From positions 583,001 through 647,000 of the forward strand of contig WPIO01000016.1 in the NCBI GenBank assembly GCA_009760855.2: a stretch of DNA of 64,000 nucleotides, in the 5' to 3' direction. Position 1 is the stretch's first letter; each line of letters begins with the position of its first letter. Positions 54,411 to 64,000 of this stretch are shown here, piece after piece. The stretch comes from Cristatella mucedo. Its lineage: Eukaryota > Bryozoa > Phylactolaemata > Cristatellidae. Under the pieces are notes generated by a model. That model saw only the letters and a list, made by a program, of their open reading frames with translations. It searched no databases and had not been told where the DNA came from. The translations under genes were made by a program, and so were the position numbers.

Positions 54411-54670
54411 CGTCGGTAGTTAAGAACCGGGTTGTCTGCTGAGTCTGAGTCGCCTTTCCGAAGTTTTGAACGCTCCCCCCCCGAACCGGAGTGGTGATGT
54501 ATGCAACGAAGACTCGAGTAGGTAGGAAGCAGGTAGGAGAAAGACTCGCCTTCTAAACCAGGCTTAGCAGTTCCACTCATTCAGCTACGCCCACGAATCT
54601 GAACGTAAGGGTTAAATGCTTACACTTCGCGACCTAGGTCGCAAGTTTGCATTCTGGAGCAGGCAATTCT

Positions 54671-55022
<352 letters not shown>

Positions 55023-56190
55023 GTTCTATCTTTGTCACGATGGGCTACAGCTGGGGCCTTTCTATCATGAATCCACGTGCTGCAGCCTCTTTGACAACGA
55101 GCCCTGACGCAGACGCGTACGTCTCCGGTACGGAGGCCTCTAGTCGTGCCAACTCCACGCATCAGTGTATTACAGCCCGGGGAGATAAACACTGTGCCGC
55201 TGCAGTGGGTCAATCTCCGGATGCGGTTCATCGACCTAGAAGCTGAGCCTGCATGGGACCCACATCCTGCCTTCGTTGCCCTCCCTGCAGCCCGGGGCTG
55301 CGTGCAAGAGATGAGAGCCGCAGCCTCGCAGCACCGAGAACTTCCGCCGTAACCGGCTACTGAAACGGCTGGCAGCACGCAGCGATCCGAGAAATCGATC
55401 GGGCCTCGATGCTAATGGAGCGAAGTCAGATCGGCTCTCCTTGAGGAGGGCGGCGCTTTCCCTCGAGCAACTGTCGGGCAATGCCGAGGTCGCACGTCCG
55501 GCAGTCTATCTCGAGGGGCCCAGAGAAGACGAAGATGGCCGCTGGCGACTTCGGCGACAAATTTAAACTTGTCGGACGCTGGCACTCGAAGCGTCGAGTC
55601 TCCCGCCAGTCCAGCAGCGTCTCGCTTATTTCGTAACGGCACTGCACTAAAATCCGCTCTCGCCTTCGTGAGCTAAGGCATTCGGGAGTACCAGATATTT
55701 CCAGATTACGAGCTTCGGTTTCATCAGAGATTGACCGCCACTGCTGCCGAAGTGTGCCTCCGGTCGGCCATCCCTGGCGACCCTGCACTCGCTCTCGAGA
55801 GCCGTCACTCGTAGGCTTTTGACGAATGCGACGGCGAGACGCCGGAGAAGGTATCGCATCAGTGCACATGACGTTAGGGCTAGCTCAACGTGCTCGCCTG
55901 CTACGACCTAACGACTGTCGTTACGAATGCTGACGCTGATCGTGTTATCACTAACCACATTGACAGCTTCATCTTCTTATTATTATTCTCATCATTAGAG
56001 CAACATAAAGACGGTTGCTGCTGCGCGATCAGAAGAAGGGAATTTTTTTTCTATTCGTCAGACTAGAGTAGTGCAGCTAGTGCAGCTAGAGTAGTGCAGC
56101 TAGAGTAGTGCAGCTAGTGGCTTCGAATTATCGCGCAGAATGTCCAAGTGTGAGGGAGATATGCTACGTGGAGAGTGTGAAATACTGCTG
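55023..56190. other. Stretch without recognised genes
   Basis: A 147-codon minus-strand frame (55426-55869) has no recognised domain. Near 55.92-56.0 kb, AATGCTGACGCTGATCGTG...CACTAACCACATT resembles a scrap of family A 3' UTR. GTAGTGCAGCTAGA repeats lie at 56.07-56.12 kb. Confidence 0.4.
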
Positions 56191-56199
56191 CCATGTGCT

Positions 56200-56820
<621 letters not shown>

Positions 56821-57382
56821 ACTCAGATCATCTCATCTTTTTCTCTTTTCTTGCATTCTCTCGCTCCGTCCTACTCTCACTCTCCTCTCCATCGGTCTCT
56901 TGCGGCCTCTCCGTCCGCATCTACGCCTCCCTCCCGCTGTCTCTTTATCTCTCTTTCTCCGCCTATCCCTCTGTCACTCTCAATCAGGCCTTATTGTCGA
57001 GCAGTAAAAGCGAAAGTCAAAGGCAGCGCGACCGGGCAGGGTGCCGATCCCGCCATGCCGTCCATCGGCTGAGTCCGATCGTCCGATCTAATTAGTATCC
57101 GGGCACTTACCCTCGCAGCCTCTTGTGCTCGGCATTCATTTTGAAGTGGCGAACGTGTTTGCGCTCAGCTTGCTGCCGCCGCCGGCAGCGGAGCGGGCCT
57201 TAGTCCTCTACAGCGTCTTTGTGGGTTTCGAATGAATTATCTACGACTCGGGCCAATGACTGTCGTCACCCCGTCACTCAAGAGAAGCCGAAGCCTAAGT
57301 CACTAGAGTAGAAAGACCCCAAACCTCGCCGCCGCCGATGCTCGTGCACTTACTGCTGACGAATGACAAAGCCAAAGAATAC

Positions 57383-57525
57383 ACGTGTAATTTATTTGTG
57401 TAGCGCCCTAAGAGAACTTGGTCTGTATTCAGGCGCTTCTCGTATGCAGCTGGGCTTGAGCCTACGACCTCTGCCAGACCTTGGTCAGGGCGAGCACCTT
57501 GACCACTGGGCCAAACCAGCTCGCC
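57383..57525 (-). mobile_element. tRNA-derived SINE with LINE-like tail, family 1 (antisense)
   Basis: TGTGTAGCGCCCTAAGAGAA...TGTATTCAGGCGCTTC (tail), TGGGCTTGAGCCTACGACCT (B box, reversed) and CTTGACCACTGGGCCAAACC (A box, reversed). A head-only relic of the same family sits at about 57815-57880. Confidence 0.82.
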
Positions 57526-58949
57526 AAATGTGCACGGCCATTGAGGTACTCGACGTTACGTCGTAGATGTACATACACTTACGTTAATGTAAAGTCATAA
57601 ATGTAGCACCAACGCTTTTGACGAGCCTCCCTCGAGGGAGACTCGCTGTGCGTCTTCCTTTTTTCACTCACTGTAGTTTCGCGTAGTGTTCTGGTGTCGG
57701 TTAATAACCGCGCCGAGTAACTTTTATCAGCAAAGTTCACCGGAGAAACACCAGCTCTCGGTTGGCCTTATTTTCATCCATGCTCGTATGAGTGCGTTCG
57801 ACATATTACTGCCGGCGTAGACCTCGGTCGGGGCGAGCACCTCAACTACTGAGACAAACCGAGTCTCGCTCGTGACCTACGCTTTCACAGTGGAGACAAT
57901 TAGAGCGCTCGGACCAGTAGAGAAGCGAGTGGCGTCTACTTACTCGAGATGCAGACGAGCCAGCAGAGGGCGCCATCTCATGAGTCGGTCCGAGCGTAAG
58001 TACGTGCATGCGCGTGCATTGGTCCAGCGACAGGCTCGGGTGGTGGTTAGTCTCCCGGGTTCCTCGCAAGCAAGCCGTCTAGAACGGGGGGACTTGCTCG
58101 GCGCGTAAACCTGCAGCTGTGCCCTCCGCCCGCGCCGAGTTCGAGACGTCAAAACGTCAGCCGCTGCGGCCCAGCTGGCCACGCGGCCTTGACTCTGGTC
58201 CCTGCGCCATTACAGCGCCACGTAATTTCCGAGCACTTCGCGACGACCTGAATCCGCTTAGCCTGGGCGCTTTGTCCGAGCGCTCGCTTCGCGTTCGCAT
58301 AAAGTGCTGGCCCGGCAATCGCCCGAGTGCGCATTCTCCCATCCGCAGACGGCCGGCTCGGGCGCCGCCGCTCTCGCATCTACCGGCGTCAATATCCGCA
58401 GACTCGACTCCTCAGGACGCAACGCGCGCGCGCGCGCGAAACACCGTCGGGACGCTCGCGGCGTCGCTCGGCCGAGCGACGCCGCGGAGAGGCCGGCTGG
58501 CGTGCCGGCGCCGCGCGCCGCCAGAGCAGCGGGCCGCGGCTGGTAGACTCCGATCCTTGCCGACAAGCTAGCTTGATTGAGTAGGGCCCAGCGTCCCGGA
58601 CAGGCACGCGACGCGTCCCATAGGTCTCCAGGCCGCGAGCGGTTCCTATATCGAGCGGCGAGACGCGCAGCTGCGCTTGATCGTGACCGCCAGCCCCTCC
58701 GTTTGCCAGTCGACTTCCCAGACGGACGATCGCAATTAGCGACCTTCGCGAAGGCCGGATGTAGCTCCGTTAGCGGCCTCCATAGCGCCGCGTCGGCTGG
58801 CGACGGCACCAAAAGGAGAGCTGAGCTGTGTCAGCCGAGCCACGCCCCTTATTGGGGACGCAGAGTTTTAAGCGCACGAATATAGGGCACCATGCCGGGC
58901 CGACAATTTCGAGCTTCTTGGGTTAGAACTCCATTGCCACGCCACGCTG

Positions 58950-59045
58950 GATTGGCCCGGTGCTTAAGGTGCCTCAAACCAAGATCTAGGTGAATGAAAC
59001 TATGAGGTCGTTGAGGTCGTGGGTTCGAACCCCGTGGCTCTGTTC
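58950..59045 (+). mobile_element. tRNA-like SINE fragment
   Basis: TTGGCCCGGTGCTTAAGGTG (A-box-like) and GAGGTCGTGGGTTCGAACCC (strong B box). No acceptor-stem pairing was recognised, so it reads as a SINE head rather than a tRNA gene. Confidence 0.5.
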
Positions 59046-59559
59046 CGTAGACGGTCTTGCGCCCTCCAGGATCTCGTGCGACCGCCAGGCCGACCTGCTT
59101 CGTAAGAGCCCCGCTTGTTAGCCGCGAAAAGGCAAAAAGTGGCGCTCGCCGCCGCTGCCGCAAACCGGCGGCAGCGGCGGCGAGCTCGGCCACTCTGGCT
59201 GGTTGGCCTCGCGGCGTCCGCTGGCGCGAAGCCGTGCGCGCTCGGCTCGCCGAAGGCGCGCCCACATGAGCGCTAGCGCCTCGAGACGTTCCCGGACGCG
59301 ATCGGGGCAGCATCCGGGCGAGAAGGCGAGTCTTCTGCCCACCCTCGGCGCCCCGGGGCACGCCGCCTCCTTTGCGTCCGAGCCTGTCGGCCTCACCCGC
59401 CGGCCTCACCACTGGGCCCTCTTTGTGGCCGGAACGCCGCCCCGGTGGCCGGTTGTGACGGGGGCGCTCGGAGGCGTCAAAGACAAAACATTCGGCGGAA
59501 CCCAGTCAGCATAGCGGGGGGGGGGGGGCGCCCGCTGAAGGACGGTGCGCCTGAGGCTG

Positions 59560-59985
59560 AGATGAATGGACAGGCTGAGCTGCTGCATCAGTTCAAGCCT
59601 GTTCGCGCCCTCAGGTCCTGTGTGGACAATAAATTAGCTGTCCCATTCCTCCGCTTAAAGACAGTTGGCGACAGAAGCTTTAGCTCTGCAGGTCCTAGAC
59701 TGTCGAACTCGCTTCCACAATTCTTACGCAGCGACAACTACTCTCCAACTGCCGACTATGGCACATCTTTTTCAGCGGTCCTGAACTGCTACTTCTATGC
59801 TACTCACTACCTCAACTGCTCTCCTAACTCTGCTATGCTTCCCACTTTCTCTTTGTTGCGTGAGACGAAGTCTGTTGGCTACCGAATGCGTACCGAAAGC
59901 CGCTTAGGCTGTGAGTGCGCTATACAAAACTCTCCTGCGTAACACCCACATGGTCTTTATGACTTTGTGGAGTTACTGACGGAGA
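59560..59985 (+). mobile_element. LINE family B 3' part
   Basis: An open frame up to 59942 carries the C-terminal end of the reverse transcriptase region (AELLHQFKPVRALRSCVDNK, LKTVGDRSFSSAGPRLSNSL). The 3' end GTTACTGACGGAGATACA follows. This is the cleanest copy of this segment in the window. Confidence 0.88.
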
Positions 59986-61466
59986 TACACCACCAATGGT
60001 CGTCTTTAAGCGCGAGTAGCGGCTCCTAAACGGTCGCCGTTTACCGGGCGTCTCTGAGCCGCTCGCGCGGCGGCCAGCGCTGGCGGCGGTGTCCCTCTCA
60101 AGAGCGCGTCGCTCTCGCGAGGCGCAGGCGCGCGCCGCGGCGCTCGGTCTCGCTCTGTCGCCCGACGCGAGCGACGCTGGCGGCGGGCGACGGCCGCTGC
60201 GACGCGCCATTCGCCTACGTCAGGCGCGGCACCCGCCCGCCGTCGTACGGGTGACGAGAGTGCGGGCCTGCGGCGGCGGCAGCGGCCTGCGCCGTGGACT
60301 GCCGCCGAGAGGCAATTAATTAATAGTTGATACTCATCGAGTGGCATTTCTCTCGGTCCCTCAGCCTCGGTCTCCGAGGACGAGCATGAATCGCCGCCGC
60401 CGCCGCCGCAGCAGCAGCAGCCGGTGCCGTCGGCTCGTGCCGCCGAGCGTGGATTTTTTTTAACGAACCCATCGATTCCCCGCTCAGCCGCCGCCGCCGC
60501 CGCCGCACTCCGTCCCTCGCCTTCCACGGATGAGCGCCCCGAGCGCGGCCGCTGCCGCACCGCGGATCAATCGTGCGCGTGAGGCTCAGCACACGACCGG
60601 CCGCGAGCTCAAGCGAGCCTTCCCTCGTCTGCAGCGGCGAAGCGCCGGCCGTGCGATGGCGCCGCAGCGGACGCCGCCACTACATTGGGCGGGTGTTCGG
60701 CTTAGCTCCAGCCGGCTTTAACCAGGACGACGCCGCCGCCGCCGCTCCGTCTGCGGCCAGCCGCAGTAGCGGCGGCGGCGGCGGCGGCCTGCTGCGGCGG
60801 GCGCGTCCGATCGCCGACGGTTCGGAGCAGACGACTTTTGGCGCTCAGCCGGCCGCACGAGCGCCGACGTAGACCTGAACTAGAGCTGAACTATGACCTG
60901 AACTATGACCTGAACGCAGAGCGAGCGCCGCTGGCGCCGCTCGCTGGCCGCCGCGCCGCGAAGGTGCTCCGCCGTACCTGGGATGGTGACTTTGGAGATC
61001 AGCTTCGCGAGCCTCGCGCCCAAGCCGTGGTCGTGCGCGTCCTCCTGTACGCCGCCGGCTTTGTCGCGGGCGCCCGGCGCCTGCGCCTGACCGCCTCCCG
61101 TCCTCAGCAGGCGGGCCAGGCCGTCGGCGTTGTCGCGCAGCATCGCGAGGAGCTCGAGGACTCGCTGGCGGCGGCGGCGGCGGCAGCGGCCGCGGCAGCG
61201 CTAGCACTACGGCGGCCGAGCGCAGGCGCGAGGGAGCCGGCTGTGCGCGACCGCCGGCGAGGCCGCCGCTGCTTCAGAGGCGACGCCCGCGGCTCACGCG
61301 CACTGGGCGCCGACCGCGGCCGAGGCGTCCAACCAATGGGTGAGCGAGCCTCATTGATTGCCCTTTTAAGAGCTACGTCATGAATGCTCAAGTAGATGGA
61401 ATAGCGTCATTGCGTCTCACCCCCCCACTGGACATCGATTCGCGCGTCTGCCTCTGCGGCTGCACT

Positions 61467-61517
<51 letters not shown>

Positions 61518-61575
61518 GTCTCTCCCCTCTCCGTCACCCCTCTCTCTCTCTCTCTCTATTTCCTCTCTCTCCCCT
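61467..61575. repeat. (CT)n microsatellite
   Basis: C-run followed by CT dinucleotides with CCTGTCTC and CACCC interruptions. Confidence 0.93.
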
Positions 61576-62905
61576 CTTTAGTGTCTGCCTGCCCGTCTCT
61601 CTTTCTAGCTACGCCTGATTACGCTGACTCTTTCACGCTATGCTCACTGCCTGATATCCGGCGTAGAGCCTCCGGTAGTCCCACGCCGAAATGCGCGCTC
61701 AAAACAAGCACTTCGTGTGTTACAATAAATTAAAATGGAAATTTCTTAATTGCTGGAATATTGGAAAGATTCGAAAAACCAGGACGATTCGTAGCTCGCT
61801 CTCTCCCTCGCCCAACTCAGTCGGCCGGCACTGGTGTGTTCCGGCGCATTTGCTACCAAGGTCCTCTGCGACTTGGCTATGAAGGGTTACTCGATTGTAA
61901 AATGTGGTCTTTGAAGCATGCAAAATTCCTGCGCCCGCGAGAACACATACGACAATGCAAAAGGACTGAATAAGGTAGCGGGGAGCAGGTAGGTGCACAG
62001 CCTCTTTTTGACTGTCATCAAATAAGATGACTCGCTGTGTCATTTCTTTACTAGACGACATTTAAAACGAGATCTGCCAGCAGTGAGTTTCAGACTTTGA
62101 GAGCATAGGAACTGAACTACCCGTTTGCATCTGTTGGCGGAGACACGGCTGGGTAGCCGTTCAGGGTTTCAGCGTTAATGCAGATTGCGGTCCGAGGCCG
62201 GAAGTTCGGTCCAGTCCTTCGAGTCTCGACAGGCCGAAATAATTTTCTGCACTTATAATGCAGCGCTCGGCTTCAAGCGGACGGATGGCGAAAGCGGCGG
62301 CACGTCGACGACGTCGCGTTGCCGGAACGTCTGGCGCTCTCGTCTGACGCGCGCGCGTCTCACGCAGACGAGCGAGTTGCGAAACGTCTCGCGTACCGAA
62401 GTTCCCACTTGCAGGATTGCCTGAGGCGAACTATCGCTCGCGGCACGGGAGCTCGGCGCGAGAATTCGGCGGCCCGCTACAAGCGAAGGCTAGGCGCTTC
62501 CGGTCATTTAGGCTACGCAAACTGAACGGGGCGGAAGTAAAGACTTGAGAGAACTGACATCCACCAGCCCTTAGCTGACCGCCTAAGCGAGCAAGTCTTC
62601 CCAGCACGCCCAGACTGCCTAAGCCCGGGTATTCTTCCCAGCATGCACTGACTTCCGGAGCGCGCAGCCTCCCCCTGCAGCGCGCCCGAGGCTTGAGGAG
62701 CGCCGCCAGCTGCGGGTGCCGACTTAAGAGCACGTAATTATTTATGTAAACAGCGTGGCTTCTACTATCTATGTGAGTCAAGAGAAGCGTCCCGAGAGAA
62801 AATGGCTCTTTCGTGGCACTTTGCACAGGGGCTGACAGCGCAAGCATTAATTAGCTAGTCATAGCGAGCACAATGCTAGCGCGAACGAGAGCGCAAATGA
62901 CAATT
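61576..62905. other. Stretch without recognised genes
   Basis: Mixed composition with a CpG-rich stretch at 62280-62480. No supported exon or element. Confidence 0.4.
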
Positions 62906-62911
62906 CCGAGC

Positions 62912-63060
62912 TGGTTTGGTCCAGCGGTTAGCTGGTGCTCCCTGTCCGGCCAAGATCTGGCTGAGGTCGCAGGCTCAAGCCCCGTCAAGGCATATGTGCA
63001 GCGCCTGAATAGAGATTAAAGTTCTCTTGGGGCGCTATGCAAATAAATTTTATTTATATT
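62912..63060 (+). mobile_element. tRNA-derived SINE with LINE-like tail, family 1
   Basis: Best family 1 copy: TGGTTTGGTCCAGCGGTTAG (A box), GAGGTCGCAGGCTCAAGCCC (B box), then GCGCCTGAATAGAGATTAAAG...CTTGGGGCGCTATGCAAATA. The last ~50 bp match the layout of the LINE family A end (GCGCCTAGAAAGAGATTAAG...GAGGGCGCTTTATCAAG). Confidence 0.87.
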
Positions 63061-63389
63061 TGTTTAATTCGCGCGCGCGAAGCTGAGGCTATCGGGAAGT
63101 GGGAGGTTGTTCGCTCCTTTCCGATCGCCAGGTCAGGTGGAGATGACGCCATAGCATCCGGTGAAACGTTTCAGGCTTTCGGACTATGAGAAACTGAAGA
63201 CGCGGCGTCCAGAGGATTTGAAATTATTAGGGGCGCGGGCTACGGACGAGAAGCAGAGGCGCAGCGAGGGGTGGGCATGGCGGGACTGACGTCCCCGGGC
63301 GCCAAGGCGAAGGGGGGATGCCAAAAGCAAATTGGACTGTGCCTAGTTGTAAAAACTTTTTTATGCGAGAATACCAATCTTGTAATGCA

Positions 63390-63690
63390 TCTCCGTCTGT
63401 AACTCCACAAAGCCATAGGGAAAATGTGGGTGTTACGCAGGAGAGTTTTGTGTAGCCACTCACAGCCTAAGCCGCTTTCGGTACGCATTCTGTAGCCAAC
63501 AGATTTCGTCCCACGCAGCAAACAAAAAGTGGTAAGCATAGTTGAGTTGAGGTAGCGAGTAGCCTGGAAGTAGCAGCTCAGGACCGCTGAAAAGGAATGA
63601 GCCATGGTCGGCAGCAGGAGAGCAGTTGTCGTTGCGTAAGAATTGTAGAAGCGAGTTCCACAGTCCCGGACCTGCAGAGCCAAAGCTTCC
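63390..63690 (-). mobile_element. LINE family B 3' end (antisense)
   Basis: GTAATGCATCTCCGTCTGTA, GCCTAAGCCGCTTTCGGTAC and GCAGCAGGAGAGCAGTTGTC are the reverse of the 59.6-kb copy. A minus-strand frame is open across part of it. Confidence 0.88.
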
Positions 63691-63830
63691 GGTCTTTATG
63701 ACTTTGTGGAGTTACTGACGGAGATACATTGCATTACATTTCATTACATTTCATTACATTTCATTACATTTCAATACATTTCATTACATTTCATTACATT
63801 TCATTACATTGCATTGCATTACATTGCTTC
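63691..63830 (+). mobile_element. LINE family B terminus with (CATTTCATTA)n tail
   Basis: GGTCTTTATGACTTTGTGGA...GACGGAGATACATTGCATTA followed by about ten CATTTCATTA-type units: the very end of a plus-strand family B copy, abutting the antisense copy to its left. Confidence 0.85.
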
Positions 63831-64000
63831 TTCTTATTGACGCTCTGGCCGCACACACGCGACTACGCGGAAACACCGAGGGGGGGGGCTTCAACTGCCG
63901 TGCGTTCGGCTGGCGCTCGCAGCGAGACAAGCACGCGGCCGTTCGCCCCATCCGTCCGTCTGCACTCCAACCGCTTTTCTTATCCTCTCGTCCCATCCTG

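Larger units (their letters stand above)
57880..61460. promoter_or_regulatory. GC- and CpG-rich region, possible CpG island
   Basis: Dense CG dinucleotides, CGCGCG runs (58426-58437) and GCC/CGG triplet blocks (59150-59180, 60390-60520, 60730-60790, 61168-61200) in an otherwise moderate-GC window. This could be a promoter-associated island for the 5' end of the calcium-channel gene or for a divergent neighbour. No exon, TATA box or start site could be supported. A tRNA-like unit (GGTCGTGGGTTCGAACCCCG at 59017) and a family B LINE end lie inside it. Confidence 0.35.

Noticed and set aside
59000-59060. A tRNA gene at the perfect B box near 59.02 kb (also 43.6 and 44.25 kb)
   Set aside because: The same boxes occur in repeated units with non-tRNA bodies and tails and without a recognisable acceptor stem, so these are SINE heads.
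60006-61383. Ala/Arg/Gly-rich frames in the CpG-rich block on both strands
   Set aside because: High GC content leaves few stops in every frame, and no domain or splice pattern singles out one of them.

Overview
The window is animal nuclear DNA from an invertebrate that I cannot place more precisely. The evidence is a gene split into many short exons with standard splice signals, very long (GA)n/(CT)n microsatellites, abundant L2-clade LINEs, tRNA-derived SINEs and a Ty3/gypsy relic. There are no bacterial operons, and no rRNA or CRISPR features.

The one gene I can reconstruct runs on the minus strand from about 45.17 kb down to 2.94 kb. It encodes the pore-forming alpha-1 subunit of a high-voltage-activated calcium channel of the Cav2 (N/P/Q/R-type, cacophony) group. 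I place 21 exons: E1-E7 give the end of the N-terminus and domain I; E8-E10 the I-II linker with the beta-subunit site; E11-E17 domain II and the start of the II-III linker; E18-E21 the end of that linker and domain III through S5. Every neighbouring pair joins in a compatible reading phase except E17/E18, where further II-III linker exons must lie unrecognised between 7.25 and 14.29 kb. About 893 codons are covered. The start codon was not found (expected right of 45.17 kb), and the rest of domain III, domain IV and the C-terminus lie left of base 1.

E1 and E2 are separated by a 224-bp AT-AC intron with a near-perfect U12 donor, a U12-like branch site and a correct reading frame across the junction, so it is probably removed by the minor spliceosome. 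The E16/E17 intron has a weaker U12-like signature of the GT-AG type.

The introns are filled with repeats. Family A LINEs (L2 clade, ending in a GCGCC...GGGCGC element and (ATT)n) occur at 2.2, 5.3, 7.5, 11.9, 15.8, 23.0 and 48.9 kb, plus older relatives. Family B LINEs (ending in (CATTA)n) occur at 1.0, 26.0, 36.1, 36.5, 40.2-41.5, 51.7-53.0, 59.6 and 63.4-63.8 kb. At least two tRNA-derived SINE families are present, one with a LINE-like tail. A broken Ty3/gypsy pol gene lies at 7.9-9.65 kb. Minisatellites occur near 10.4, 21.9, 28.0, 45.6 and 48.6 kb.

The right end (about 57.9-61.4 kb) is very GC- and CpG-rich and could be a CpG island for this gene or a neighbour, but I found no convincing exon there. 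Many long open frames in the window are low-complexity translations of (CT)n/(GA)n/(GT)n tracts and were not annotated.
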